Notes under the pieces: generated by a model
Told to the model about the DNA's origin: nothing
Seen by the model: only the letters and a program-made list of their open reading frames with translations
The model's database searches: none
Assembly (NCBI GenBank): GCA_030432025.1
Contig: JAUIIA010000011.1
Span: 1-64,000, forward strand
Source: Alphaproteobacteria bacterium
GTDB lineage: Bacteria > Pseudomonadota > Alphaproteobacteria > Micavibrionales > Micavibrionaceae
Reading direction: 5' to 3'
DNA length: 64,000 nt
Part shown: positions 53,229-64,000 of the stretch, piece after piece
Numbering within the stretch: position 1 is the first letter of the stretch
Layout: each line of letters opens with the position of its first letter
Made by a program: the position numbers and the translations under genes

Positions 53229-55850
53229 ATGCGAACAGATACTCCTAAAACCATTTATCTCAAAGATTACTCTCCCTACCCGTTCAAAATTCATGCCCTG
53301 GATTTGAATTTCGACATTCGCGACGGTCACACTGTCGTTACAGCCACAAGCGAGGTGGAACGTGTGAACACTCGCGCCAAGGAGTTGTTTCTGAATGGCG
53401 AAGCTATGGAGCTTTTATCCGTCAAGATTGACGGCAAAACCATCAATTACCACGAGCTGGATGAAGATGCTTTGCGCATACCCTGTTATGCAGACAAGTT
53501 TACCCTGGAGATCCAGACCAAGATCGTACCGGAGGAAAACACAAGACTTGAGGGGCTTTACCGCTCTGGTGATACTTATTGCACACAATGTGAGGCGGAA
53601 GGTTTTCGCCGTATAACTTATTATCCTGACAGGCCGGATGTTCTCTCTGTTTTTACTGTACGTGTTGAGGCTGACAAGTCGTTGCCTGTGCTTCTTTCTA
53701 ACGGCAACAAAGTCGATGAAGGTGATGCGGGTAAAGACCGTCACTTCGTACAGTGGCATGATCCCTACCCTAAACCTTGCTATCTTTTTGCGCTTGTCGC
53801 CGGTGATCTGAATCATATTCACGATACATTCACGACCAAATCAGGCCGTGAAGTTGATCTGTACATCTACGTTCGCCCCGGTGATGAAAAGCAGTGCGAT
53901 CATGCGATGGAATCCCTGAAAAAATCCATGAAATGGGATGAGGATACATACGGCCTTGAATATGAGCTGGATATCTTCAACATCGTAGCCGTGAGTGATT
54001 TCAATATGGGGGCGATGGAAAACACCTCGCTCAACATCTTTAACACTGCTCTTGTGCTTGCACACCAAGACACAGCAACGGATAGCGACTTCATGCGCGT
54101 TGAAAGTGTGATTGCGCATGAATACTTTCACAATTGGAGCGGTAACCGTGTTACTTGCCGTGACTGGTTCCAGTTATCTTTGAAAGAAGGGCTAACGGTA
54201 TTCAGAGATCAGGAATTTTCCGCAGATATGCACTCACGGGACGTACAACGCATTGACGATGTCACGCATCTGCGCCGTTTTCAGTTCCCCGAGGATGCAG
54301 GGCCATTGGCGCACCCTATTCGTCCCGACCAATATATCGAGATCAATAATTTCTACACGATGACCGTGTATGAAAAAGGTGCAGAAGTTATCCGTATGAT
54401 GCGCACCATTTTAGGTCCTGAAAATTACCGTAAAGGGACTGACCTCTATTTCAGCCGTCATGACGGCGATGCGGCCACTTGCGACGATTTTGTGAAATGC
54501 ATGGAAGAAGCAAGCGGCATTGACTTGTCTCACTTCAAGCTTTGGTACAGTCAGGCAGGTACACCAGAGATCAGCTTTAAGGGGCAATACGATGCTGAAA
54601 CAAACACGTACACTATGAAATTAGGGCAAAATCTTGCCGACACCCCCAATCAAACAAATAAAAAGCCGATGCATATTCCTGTTTCATTGGGATTAATCGG
54701 CATTAAGAGCAAAAAAGATCTTATTGGTACGCAAGTCTTTGATGTAACGGAGGCTGAGCAGGAATTCACCATTGAAAATGTCAGTGAAGAACCCGTTCCT
54801 TCAATTTTAAGAAGCTTTTCAGCGCCCGTAAATGTAAGCACCAACCTTTCGGATGATGAGTACATCTTCCTTGCTCAAAATGAGGTTTATGACGGTTTTA
54901 ACCGCTGGGAAGCGAACCAGTATCTGGACCGTAAGATCATCGGACAACTGACCGACAAGGCCGAAAATGGCGAAAAACTGGAGGTCTCCAGCCATTACCT
55001 CAGCGGCTATGGCAAAATTTATGAGGATGCGCTGAAGGACAACCTGAATGGCGAGGATAAAGCCCTGTTAGCCCGAACAATGTCGCTGCCGGATATCTCT
55101 ACATTGATACAGACACGCACGCATGCCGATCCCGAAGCTATATACAAAGCTCGTCAGGCCGTATTGGCGGCATTGAAGCGTACGCATAAAACCACGCTGG
55201 AAAAAATCTATAAAGGCAATCAGGAGCCGGATGATTTTGCCGTGGATATAGAAGCGACCGGACGCCGCGCACTGAAGAATGCAGCTCTGGATGTTTTGAC
55301 ATCGACGTATGGTACCGGCTGTGCGAAACGCGCGCATGAACAGTATTTCAGCGCGAATAACATGACCGACCGTATGGCTGCGCTTGTAACTCTGGCTCCT
55401 AGCAAACAGCCACAGCGTGAGGAATGTTTTGAGGATTTCTACAGCCGTTACAAAAGTTATCCACTGGTTGTGGATAAGTATTTTGCACTGCAGGCATCAG
55501 CTGCACGAAAAGACATCATTCAAAACCTTAAAGAGTTACGAGAACATACTGATTTCAATATCAAAAACCCTAATCGCGTTCGATCCCTTTATGCGGCCTT
55601 TGCCATGCGCAACCCTGTAGGGTTCCATGCTGTGGATGGATCGGGCTACGCTTTCCTGACGGATGCCATATTGGAGCTGAACTCCATCAACCCGCAAATC
55701 GCTGCGCGTCTTCTTACCCCCATGCGTGAGTGGAAACGCTACACCGCCGACAGACAGCAAAAAATGAAAGTCTGTCTGGAAAAAATCGTATCGACCAAGG
55801 ATCTTTCACCCGATGTCTACGAAATCGCCAGTAAAAGCCTCAAAGCATAA
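53229..55850 (+). CDS. pepN: aminopeptidase N (M1 family)
   Basis: 873 aa, the standard bacterial PepN length. GAMEN at about residue 261 and the zinc site HEYFHNW at about 297, with the second Glu in LKEGLTVFRDQEF. Four-domain layout with a helical C-terminal half. Removes N-terminal residues from peptides in the cytoplasm. Overlaps the rnhB start by 38 bases. Confidence 0.96.
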   Translation: MRTDTPKTIYLKDYSPYPFKIHALDLNFDIRDGHTVVTATSEVERVNTRAKELFLNGEAMELLSVKIDGKTINYHELDEDALRIPCYADKFTLEIQTKIVPEENTRLEGLYRSGDTYCTQCEAEGFRRITYYPDRPDVLSVFTVRVEADKSLPVLLSNGNKVDEGDAGKDRHFVQWHDPYPKPCYLFALVAGDLNHIHDTFTTKSGREVDLYIYVRPGDEKQCDHAMESLKKSMKWDEDTYGLEYELDIFNIVAVSDFNMGAMENTSLNIFNTALVLAHQDTATDSDFMRVESVIAHEYFHNWSGNRVTCRDWFQLSLKEGLTVFRDQEFSADMHSRDVQRIDDVTHLRRFQFPEDAGPLAHPIRPDQYIEINNFYTMTVYEKGAEVIRMMRTILGPENYRKGTDLYFSRHDGDAATCDDFVKCMEEASGIDLSHFKLWYSQAGTPEISFKGQYDAETNTYTMKLGQNLADTPNQTNKKPMHIPVSLGLIGIKSKKDLIGTQVFDVTEAEQEFTIENVSEEPVPSILRSFSAPVNVSTNLSDDEYIFLAQNEVYDGFNRWEANQYLDRKIIGQLTDKAENGEKLEVSSHYLSGYGKIYEDALKDNLNGEDKALLARTMSLPDISTLIQTRTHADPEAIYKARQAVLAALKRTHKTTLEKIYKGNQEPDDFAVDIEATGRRALKNAALDVLTSTYGTGCAKRAHEQYFSANNMTDRMAALVTLAPSKQPQREECFEDFYSRYKSYPLVVDKYFALQASAARKDIIQNLKELREHTDFNIKNPNRVRSLYAAFAMRNPVGFHAVDGSGYAFLTDAILELNSINPQIAARLLTPMREWKRYTADRQQKMKVCLEKIVSTKDLSPDVYEIASKSLKA

Positions 55851-56508
55851 TCTCGGGCCTGATCTTGGACCTAGTTTTGAGTTAGAAGATCAATATGAAG
55901 GGCCGGTATGTGGCCTGGATGAAGTTGGTCGCGGGCCGCTTGCCGGGCCGGTAGTTGCAGCCTGTGTCGTAATTCCCGCACCCGTACGTGCCTACGAATT
56001 TATTCCCCATATCCGTGACAGCAAGAAGCTGGGCAAGAAAATGCTGGCTCACCTCTATGATGAAATTACGGCGCATTGCCACTGGGGGGTTTTTGAAATT
56101 ACCCCGCAGGAGATTGATAAAATCAATATCTTTCAGGCCTCTCTCAAAGCCATGCGTCAGGCGTTACATCTGGTTGATACACCACAAGCGGCACTTGTCG
56201 ATGGTAAGCATGTCCCCAAAGATATGCCCTGTACCGCGCAGGCGATTGTTAAGGGCGACGGTAAATCCGTGTCTATCGCTGCGGCCTCCATTATCGCCAA
56301 GGTAACCCGTGATAAAATCATGTGTGACTTACACGAACGCCATCCACATTATGGTTGGAATACGAATGTCGGATACCCGTCACAACAGCATCGCGATGCG
56401 ATTGACGAACACGGGATCACGGTTCACCACAGACGTACATTTGCCCCTGTTCGAAATTTTTTAGAGCATGGTGCGACGAGTCCCAAACCCAGAGTCAGTG
56501 CCGCATAG
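55813..56508 (+). CDS. rnhB: ribonuclease HII
   Basis: 231 aa. CGLDEVGRGPLAGPVVAACV with the first two acidic residues, DSKKLGKK, and the later acidic region VDGKHVP match RNase HII, which removes RNA from RNA:DNA hybrids. The ATG lies 38 bases inside pepN, an unusual overlap. The N-terminus is extended by about 25 residues compared with the core. Two GANTC sites lie in its 3' end and a third overlaps its stop codon. Confidence 0.92.
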   Translation: MSTKSPVKASKHNLGPDLGPSFELEDQYEGPVCGLDEVGRGPLAGPVVAACVVIPAPVRAYEFIPHIRDSKKLGKKMLAHLYDEITAHCHWGVFEITPQEIDKINIFQASLKAMRQALHLVDTPQAALVDGKHVPKDMPCTAQAIVKGDGKSVSIAAASIIAKVTRDKIMCDLHERHPHYGWNTNVGYPSQQHRDAIDEHGITVHHRRTFAPVRNFLEHGATSPKPRVSAA

Positions 56509-56590
56509 AATCGTTTAAGAGTCTTCATTAGAGTCCTGATTCCATTCATTGAATCCAATTTATTTCTTGACGGCGAATCGGTTTTGACTC
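56478..56590. promoter_or_regulatory. GANTC cluster upstream of ccrM (probable CcrM autoregulation)
   Basis: Nine GANTC sites lie in 113 bases: starts at 56478, 56492, 56508, 56519, 56531, 56538, 56551, 56575 and 56586; about 0.4 would be expected by chance. The first two are inside rnhB and the third overlaps its stop. A TTGACG (56567-56572) may be a -35 element. In Caulobacter the methylation state of GANTC in the ccrM promoter controls ccrM transcription. Confidence 0.75.
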
Positions 56591-56611
56591 ACTGTAGCGC
56601 CTCAACATTAG

Positions 56612-58665
<2,054 letters not shown>

Positions 58666-58747
58666 ACGAAATACCGTTCAAGTGAAAAAATCCAGATACC
58701 CTACCAGTATACTGCTCATAAGGCTTTCATTCAACTTATCTAAGAGC

Positions 58748-59821
58748 TTAGCTGTTTAAATACAGCTTGAGTGCCTTTTTGAACGCCGTTGGCAAGTTAT
58801 CCTGTTCATTATACGGATCAGACCAGAAATACCCTTCGGTAACGTAAGATTCGTCTACGCTCGCTCCGACTAACTCCAGTTCCAAATCAAAATGCGTAAA
58901 GACATGGTGAGCCTTCAATTTCAGTGGCTTGTCGACATCAATAAAATCAGGGGCCGCGATTTGTTTCTTTGTTCCCCAATCGGTTGACGGTAGCCCCAAC
59001 ATGCCACCCAGCAACCCCTTTTCATCGCGCCTGTGAAACAGTAATTCGCCCTTACTATTCTTGATGAAGAAAACTTGCCCGTATCGTTGCGGCCGGGCTT
59101 TCTTTGCACCCTTGACCGGAAAATCAGTTTGACGGTTCAGCTTTCTGGCTTCGCAGCCATCCGAGATCGGGCACAGCATGCAGCGCGGCGCCTTCGGGAT
59201 GCATACATTCGCGCCTAAATCCATGAACGCTTGGGCAAGATGTCCTGCTTCCGCACCAAGTCCATTGTAGAAACCAGCAGCTAAAACTTTCAAAGTAGTC
59301 TTTGCCTTAGGCAAAGCTTCTTCAACCGCATAAAAACGAGCAAGAACCCGCTCTACATTACCGTCAACAACCACAGCCTCTCGTCCGAACGCGATAGCGG
59401 CGATAGCGGCGCTGGTGTAATCCCCTATTCCCGGTAGCTCCTTAAGCTGTTCCTGAGTGTCGGGGAATTGCCCGTCCAGATCATTGGCGACCACTTGCGC
59501 GCATTTATGTAGATTGCGCGCACGAGCGTAATAACCAAGCCCCGCCCATTGCGCCATGACGTCTTCTTGCTTGGCGGCCGCGAGGTCTTCAACCTTTGGC
59601 CATATCTCCAGGAATTTTGTATAGTATGGAATTACGGCCTGAACGGTTGTTTGCTGGCACATAATTTCGGACAGCCAAACACTGTACGGATCGGGAGTTT
59701 CCCCCGCAGGAATACGCCATGGAACGTGACGCTCATGCTGATCGTACCAATCTAGCAGTTGTCCACGGTATTCTTCGATGTCTTTTACGGAAACCTTGTC
59801 CGAAACTTGAGTAACTGTCAT
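58748..59821 (-). CDS. mutY: A/G-specific adenine DNA glycosylase
   Basis: 357 aa; removes adenine mispaired with 8-oxoguanine. Catalytic Glu52 in SEIMCQQTTV, the helix-hairpin-helix LPGIGDYTSAAI with the Asp of VVVDGNV, and the four-Cys [4Fe-4S] cluster (C-x6-C-x2-C-x5-C in NVCIPKAPRCMLCPISDGC). A C-terminal NUDIX-like recognition domain (QVFFIKNSKGELLFHRRDEK) completes it. Divergent from the DUF721 gene with 30 bases between. Confidence 0.95.
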   Translation of the reverse strand: MTVTQVSDKVSVKDIEEYRGQLLDWYDQHERHVPWRIPAGETPDPYSVWLSEIMCQQTTVQAVIPYYTKFLEIWPKVEDLAAAKQEDVMAQWAGLGYYARARNLHKCAQVVANDLDGQFPDTQEQLKELPGIGDYTSAAIAAIAFGREAVVVDGNVERVLARFYAVEEALPKAKTTLKVLAAGFYNGLGAEAGHLAQAFMDLGANVCIPKAPRCMLCPISDGCEARKLNRQTDFPVKGAKKARPQRYGQVFFIKNSKGELLFHRRDEKGLLGGMLGLPSTDWGTKKQIAAPDFIDVDKPLKLKAHHVFTHFDLELELVGASVDESYVTEGYFWSDPYNEQDNLPTAFKKALKLYLNS

Positions 59822-59851
59822 TCTTTCGACTTCAAAAAATTGAGTAGAGTA

Positions 59852-60331
59852 ATGCGACGTTTATCCGATGCCACCGCCAAAATTGCAGGGAAAAGCTTCG
59901 AACGCAAATATATTGCGCTCGGGCGTATTGTGAAGCATTGGAGTGAGATTGTCGGCCCGAAACTTGCGGATAAGGCACAGCCCGTTAAAATTCATTACCG
60001 CAAACAAAAGAACCAGAAGAAACCACTTACCACACTGGAGATAGCGACCAGCAGTGCAGATGCTACTGCAATGCACTACCAAAAGGATCTTATTCTGGAG
60101 CGTATAAACCAGCTCTTCGGTGAACAATGGGTTTCGGCAATTCGCTTTGTCGCAATCCCCTCGAATGCGTCTTTACAGCCAATGAAAAAACGCTCAAAAA
60201 ACAACCGCACCCCCTTGACTGCGGACCAAAAAAAGACTTTATCCGATATGGTGTTGTCCGTTGAGGACGAGCACATGAGAGACCGTCTCAAAGAATTCGG
60301 CGAACATATAATTAAAAGCGAGAAACCATGA
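59852..60331 (+). CDS. DUF721 (DciA-like) family protein
   Basis: 159 aa from the ATG at 59852; a start at 59759 would reach into mutY. The segment IVKHWSEIVGPKLADKAQPV and LERINQLFGEQWVSAIRF fit the DUF721 family, which includes DciA, the helicase loader/operator of many bacteria. The C-terminal third is Lys-rich and flexible. Overlaps the efp start by 4 bases. Confidence 0.82.
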   Translation: MRRLSDATAKIAGKSFERKYIALGRIVKHWSEIVGPKLADKAQPVKIHYRKQKNQKKPLTTLEIATSSADATAMHYQKDLILERINQLFGEQWVSAIRFVAIPSNASLQPMKKRSKNNRTPLTADQKKTLSDMVLSVEDEHMRDRLKEFGEHIIKSEKP

Positions 60332-60894
60332 AGGTTAATGCCATCACATTAAGATCAGGAAACGTGATCGAATATAACGACAAGCTTTGGGTCGTTGTAA
60401 AAAATGACATTCAGCAGCCGGGTAAAGGTGCATCTGTTGCACAGGTTGAAATGCGCGATTTGCGAACAGGTAACAAGGATAACGTCCGTTTCCGTACACA
60501 GGAAACCGTTGAGCGTGTCCGTCTGGAACAAGACGACTACCAATATTTGTATGATGAAGGTGATGGCCTTGTATTCATGCACCAAGAAACATTCGAGCAG
60601 ATCACACTGCAAAGAGACCTTATCGGGCCGCAAGTAGCCTATCTGGTCGAGAACATGATCGTTGAAGTCGAAACCTATGAGGGCGAGCCTCTGGCCGTGC
60701 GCCTTCCGGACACTGTTACAGTCGAGATCGCCGAGGCCGATCCTGTCGTTAAAGGCCAGACAGCAACCACATCCTATAAGCCGGCTGTTCTTACCAACGG
60801 TGAAAAAATCATGGTTCCACCGCATATCGATTCCGGTACACGTGTCGTTATCAAAACAGAAGACGGATCATACGTAGAACGGGCTAAAGATTAA
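60328..60894 (+). CDS. efp: elongation factor P
   Basis: 188 aa; rescues ribosomes at polyproline stretches. The modification loop reads QQPGKGASVAQVEMRDLRTG with Lys33 as the candidate modified residue, and the end VVIKTEDGSYVERAKD is characteristic. Stop overlaps the suhB start by 1 base. Confidence 0.96.
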   Translation: MKVNAITLRSGNVIEYNDKLWVVVKNDIQQPGKGASVAQVEMRDLRTGNKDNVRFRTQETVERVRLEQDDYQYLYDEGDGLVFMHQETFEQITLQRDLIGPQVAYLVENMIVEVETYEGEPLAVRLPDTVTVEIAEADPVVKGQTATTSYKPAVLTNGEKIMVPPHIDSGTRVVIKTEDGSYVERAKD

Positions 60895-61706
60895 TGGCCG
60901 CTACATCCCCAATGATGAATGTTATGATCCGTGCAGCAGAAAAAGCTGCGCGATCATTAGTCCGTGACTTCGGTGAAGTCGAACAGCTTCAGGTTTCGCA
61001 AAAAGGCCCAGGTGATTTTGTGAGCGCCGCTGACCGTCGTGCCGAGCAACTCATCAAAGAAGAGTTACAAAAAGCTCATGCCTCTTATGGGTTCCTGATG
61101 GAGGAAAGCGGAAAGACCGAGGGTTCAACCCCTGGTTTCCGCTGGATTGTTGACCCGCTGGATGGCACATCCAACTTCCTGCATGGTTTGCCGCACTGGT
61201 GTATTTCCATTGCACTGGAAGCCAAGGGCGAAATCACACACGGTCTTATTTACGACCCTATTAAAGACGAAATGTTCACGGCTGAAAAAGGGCAAGGTGC
61301 GTTCTTTGCCCGCCGCAAACGTTTGCGTGTTTCAGGCCGCCGTGACTTGATGCAGGCAACAATCGCTGCTGGTGCGCCGCGTCGTGCAGTAGAATCACAA
61401 GCGCAATTCGTACGTGAATATGGCGCTGTTCTTAAGCACTGCCCGGGTGTTCGCCGTTTTGGCGCTGCAGCTTTGGATCTGGCTTACGTGGCCGCGGGTC
61501 GCTATGAAGCATTCTGGGAGCGTGACCTGAAGCTTTGGGATATTGCCGCCGGATATCTGATCGTTAAAGAGGCCGGTGGTTTCATATGTGACCCTGACAG
61601 TCATAAGGACTCACCGTTGCAGACAGGCAGCATTCTGGCTGCGAATGAGCATCTGTTCAACGACATGAAAAAAATCCTGAAAGACGCTTCAAAAGCCGCA
61701 GCATAA
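60894..61706 (+). CDS. suhB: inositol monophosphatase family protein
   Basis: 270 aa. Metal-binding motifs WIVDPLDGTSNFLHG and WDIAAGYLIVKEAGG, with Glu in FLMEESG. Family members are phosphatases; SuhB in proteobacteria also acts with the Nus factors in rRNA transcription. Directly after efp, before an OmpA-like gene. Confidence 0.92.
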   Translation: MAATSPMMNVMIRAAEKAARSLVRDFGEVEQLQVSQKGPGDFVSAADRRAEQLIKEELQKAHASYGFLMEESGKTEGSTPGFRWIVDPLDGTSNFLHGLPHWCISIALEAKGEITHGLIYDPIKDEMFTAEKGQGAFFARRKRLRVSGRRDLMQATIAAGAPRRAVESQAQFVREYGAVLKHCPGVRRFGAAALDLAYVAAGRYEAFWERDLKLWDIAAGYLIVKEAGGFICDPDSHKDSPLQTGSILAANEHLFNDMKKILKDASKAAA

Positions 61707-61722
61707 GCGTATAACTATTTGT

Positions 61723-62403
61723 ATGCGCATATTCGCCCTAACTACGATTTTATTTATCTCGATACCCGTTTTGGCTGTCGCCCAGAGCAATCTGGATGGT
61801 TATGACGCATCAAAAGGGCTTGGGCAGCCTACCTACAAAACCAAGGCGCCGCCGGTCACGGTCGAAGCTGAGCAGCTTATTGAGAACAGTGATCTGGTTA
61901 TTCAGAACGCGCAGGATATTCTGGACCATATCGATGATGGTGATGAAACAGCATCAAGCGCCCCTACTCCCGCCAGGAAGCCAAACAGCAACGGCACTCA
62001 TATCGAAAGAGTCAAAGCCGAGCCGCTGGAAATCAAAGCTCCGTCAAAGCCGCAGGTTTATGTTGAAAACATTCCTGATCTTGCGCCAAGAGATGCGTCC
62101 AAGCTGCAGCTAAGCTTTAACCCGCAGCAAGCCGAACTTGCGGAATTACAGAAATCCAATCTGCTGGAACAAGTATTCATACCACTCAAGGAAGATGACA
62201 GCATGCGTGTCTTCATTCACTCACACGCCGCCAGCCCTGACAAACAACAAAGCGCATCGAGACGTGCCTCCTTACAAAGAGCACTCATGGTGCAGGATTT
62301 TCTTCTGTCTAAAGGCATTGATCCGACCAAGCTTATTATCTTGCCTATGGGCAATACCGTACAGAACGCAAACCGTATTAACATCGAACTCTCTCGCCTT
62401 TAG
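61723..62403 (+). CDS. periplasmic protein with OmpA-like C-terminal domain
   Basis: 226 aa with signal peptide (FALTTILFISIPVLAVA). A Pro/Ala-rich, probably unfolded region (SSAPTPARKPNSNG) leads to a C-terminal fold with SRRASLQRALMVQDFLLSKG, PTKLIILPMGN and ANRINIELSRL, the pattern of OmpA-like peptidoglycan-binding domains, though the usual Asp/Arg pair is not fully clear. No outer-membrane barrel. Confidence 0.72.
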   Translation: MRIFALTTILFISIPVLAVAQSNLDGYDASKGLGQPTYKTKAPPVTVEAEQLIENSDLVIQNAQDILDHIDDGDETASSAPTPARKPNSNGTHIERVKAEPLEIKAPSKPQVYVENIPDLAPRDASKLQLSFNPQQAELAELQKSNLLEQVFIPLKEDDSMRVFIHSHAASPDKQQSASRRASLQRALMVQDFLLSKGIDPTKLIILPMGNTVQNANRINIELSRL

Positions 62404-62455
62404 GGCTTATTTCGAGAATCAATGTGGATAAGGCACTGCAAAGGCCGCAGAAACA

Positions 62456-62485
62456 TTGACATTGACGGCATTACGTATTTTCAAT
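62456..62485 (+). promoter_or_regulatory. possible promoter before the DsbA-like gene
   Basis: TTGACA at 62456-62461 with a weak -10 (TTCAAT, 62480-62485, 18 bases apart). It lies in the 126-base gap before the gene at 62530. Tentative. Confidence 0.4.
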
Positions 62486-62529
62486 AAAAGATACAAACAC
62501 CCATAATCACTAGTCCAAAGGAACTTGTA

Positions 62530-63396
62530 ATGTCCGACCAAAAAGGCGTACTCACTGACAGAAATCTTTTCATCGTTTTGGCGATCCTGTTTGTAATACT
62601 TGGCGTTGGATATTTCCTGTCGCTCGGCCCCGTGCCACAGCCTGAAATCGACATTGATGTCGAAGAAGTTGAGCAGGCTTATAATGCTGAAGGTTCCGAA
62701 GGCGAAACTACCGAGGAGGCCGCTGTTGAAGGCGATACTGAGACGGCGACTTCAGGTTCTGCTACAGCGACTATCTCCTCAGAAGCCAGTGCGCCGTTCG
62801 ATATGGCTTTGGCCAAGAAGGAGCGCATATTGGGTGATGCCAGTGCCCCGATCAAGATTACAGAGCACAGCTCATTCTCCTGCGGGCATTGTGGCAAATT
62901 CCACCGCGAGACATTTGCCGAGTTCAAAGAGCAATATATCGACACGGGCCGTGCCTATGTTGTGTTCTCTGACTTCCCTTTGAACGCCCCTGCTCTGCAC
63001 GCTTCGTTGGCTGCACGTTGTGTTGACGAAGACCGTTATTTTGAATTCGTCGAAATGCTGTTTGCGCGTCAGGATGACTGGGCCTCACAGCCAAACTATC
63101 TAAACATCCTCGAAGGTTATGCTGCAGATTACGGCCTCGATAAAGAGACATTCGGCGCCTGTGTCCAGAACAAAGAATTACAGGAAGCGCTTTTAACGCG
63201 TATCCGCGCTACGCAGCAGCAATACAAGATTAACTCTACTCCGAGCTTCGTGATCAATAATCAGGAAGTTATCGGCGGTGCTATGGATTACACGAATTTT
63301 GATCTAGCCATTCAGGATGCCTTACAAGCGATCGAAGATGCGCAAACAGGCGCCCCTGAAGAAGCTGCTTCACCCGAGGATAGCGGACCCCAATGA
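62530..63396 (+). CDS. membrane-anchored DsbA-family thiol oxidoreductase
   Basis: 288 aa. One N-terminal membrane helix ([18 protein letters not shown]), an acidic, Glu/Ala/Thr-rich linker (about 40-85), then a thioredoxin-like DsbA fold with CGHC at about 118-121 (FSCGHCGKF) and the cis-Pro loop NSTPSFVIN. Likely makes or rearranges disulfide bonds in the periplasm. The acidic tail ([13 protein letters not shown]) mirrors the linker. Stop overlaps the smc start (ATGA). Confidence 0.88.
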   Translation: MSDQKGVLTDRNLFIVLAILFVILGVGYFLSLGPVPQPEIDIDVEEVEQAYNAEGSEGETTEEAAVEGDTETATSGSATATISSEASAPFDMALAKKERILGDASAPIKITEHSSFSCGHCGKFHRETFAEFKEQYIDTGRAYVVFSDFPLNAPALHASLAARCVDEDRYFEFVEMLFARQDDWASQPNYLNILEGYAADYGLDKETFGACVQNKELQEALLTRIRATQQQYKINSTPSFVINNQEVIGGAMDYTNFDLAIQDALQAIEDAQTGAPEEAASPEDSGPQ

Positions 63397-64000
63397 TCCA
63401 ATTCCAACGACTGCGTATAAATGGCTTTAAATCTTTTGTAGACAGGACCGAGCTCGAAATCGGTCCGGGCCTTAATGGTGTCGTTGGACCAAACGGATGC
63501 GGTAAATCAAACCTCGTAGAAGCTTTGCGTTGGGTTATGGGCGAAAACTCAGCCAAGCGCATGCGTGGCGGCGGTATGGAAGATGTAATCTTCAACGGTA
63601 CAGCCAAACGCCCGAAGCGTAATATCGCCGACGTCTCACTCCTTCTAGATAACAGCTCTCGCACAGCACCTGCTGCCTATAACAGTAGCGACGAGTTGGA
63701 AGTAACGCGCCGTATCGAGCGTGACCACGGTTCCAATTACAAAATTAACGGTAAAAACGTACGTGCACGTGATGTGCAGATGTTATTTGCCGATACTGTT
63801 ACAGGTGCAAATTCACCGGCAATGGTTTCTCAGGGCCGTATTACACAGATCATTAATTCAAAACCGCATGAACGACGACTGGTTTTGGAAGAATCCGCCG
63901 GTATCTCCGGTTTGTTCGTTCGCCGTCATGAGGCCGAACTTCGCTTACGTGCAGCCGACACCAACCTTGCCCGTATCGAAGACCTGCTGGGCAGCATGGA
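63393..64000 (+). CDS. smc: chromosome segregation protein SMC, 3' end beyond window
   Basis: Only the first 202 residues are in the window. Walker [10 protein letters not shown] at 32-40 and [19 protein letters not shown], then LEESAGISG, are diagnostic of the SMC N-terminal ATPase head. SMC compacts chromosomes with ScpA/ScpB. Confidence 0.93.
   Translation, partial: MIQFQRLRINGFKSFVDRTELEIGPGLNGVVGPNGCGKSNLVEALRWVMGENSAKRMRGGGMEDVIFNGTAKRPKRNIADVSLLLDNSSRTAPAAYNSSDELEVTRRIERDHGSNYKINGKNVRARDVQMLFADTVTGANSPAMVSQGRITQIINSKPHERRLVLEESAGISGLFVRRHEAELRLRAADTNLARIEDLLGSM

Noticed and set aside
56510-56600. CtrA-type box (TTAA-N7-TTAA) in the ccrM promoter
   Set aside because: A TTAA at 56515-56518 lacks the second half at the right distance.

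Overview
The window comes from an alphaproteobacterium. The clearest lineage marks are a CcrM-type GANTC DNA methyltransferase with a promoter region crowded with GANTC sites, the rplU-rpmA-obgE-proB block, and housekeeping genes of alphaproteobacterial type. The mix of many secreted or unknown proteins with Bacteroidetes-like arginine genes made me think of a Micavibrio-like lineage, but that placement is a guess.

Layout. (1) 1-6.9 kb: right-hand part of a tailless, PM2-like (corticovirus-like) provirus, cut by the window start. It holds a genome-packaging ATPase, a 276-aa major capsid protein resembling PM2 P2, a chain of very small overlapping membrane-protein genes, a beta-rich spike candidate, a membrane-anchored lytic transglycosylase and holin-sized proteins. 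It ends at a terminator-like hairpin inside a convergent HTH regulator gene. A dif-like sequence (6917-6944) lies just beyond and may be the integration site. (2) 7-9.9 kb: three poorly known genes, one perhaps Tiki/ChaN-like. (3) 10-14.6 kb: argH, an unknown gene and argG as one operon, with dapE divergent. ArgG looks like the Bacteroidetes-type form. (4) 14.6-30.9 kb: a block of very large genes. Three minus-strand genes encode an unrecognised 904-aa protein, a 1262-aa protein with an RNase J/metallo-beta-lactamase signature and a 1284-aa protein with an exonuclease I (SbcB)-like DEDDh nuclease domain. A long DERA-type aldolase is divergent from them, and a SNF2-type helicase of about 1425 aa with no methylase follows. 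This is the best candidate here for an undescribed nucleic-acid-processing system, either defence or DNA salvage.

(5) 31-34.7 kb: a fatty acid hydroxylase/sterol desaturase-family protein divergent from an MBOAT O-acyltransferase and an SGNH-like partner, probably envelope or exopolysaccharide modification. (6) 34.7-45.5 kb: a long minus-strand run of housekeeping genes: receiver protein, Uup-like ABC-F ATPase, PhnP-like hydrolase, TatD, metG, holB, tmk, D,D-carboxypeptidase, RlpA, MltB and a small potassium channel. (7) 45.6-50.3 kb: tRNA-Ser(UGA), a three-gene operon (secreted protein, Sel1 protein, HD hydrolase), a CPBP-like membrane protein and a PAS protein. (8) 50.2-64 kb: rplU-rpmA with a clear promoter and terminator, obgE, proB, pepN, rnhB, ccrM, a secreted protein, mutY, a DUF721 protein, efp, suhB, an OmpA-like protein, a DsbA-family protein and the start of smc.

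Family calls come from reading motifs and from memory of the families. No database search or computation was run.
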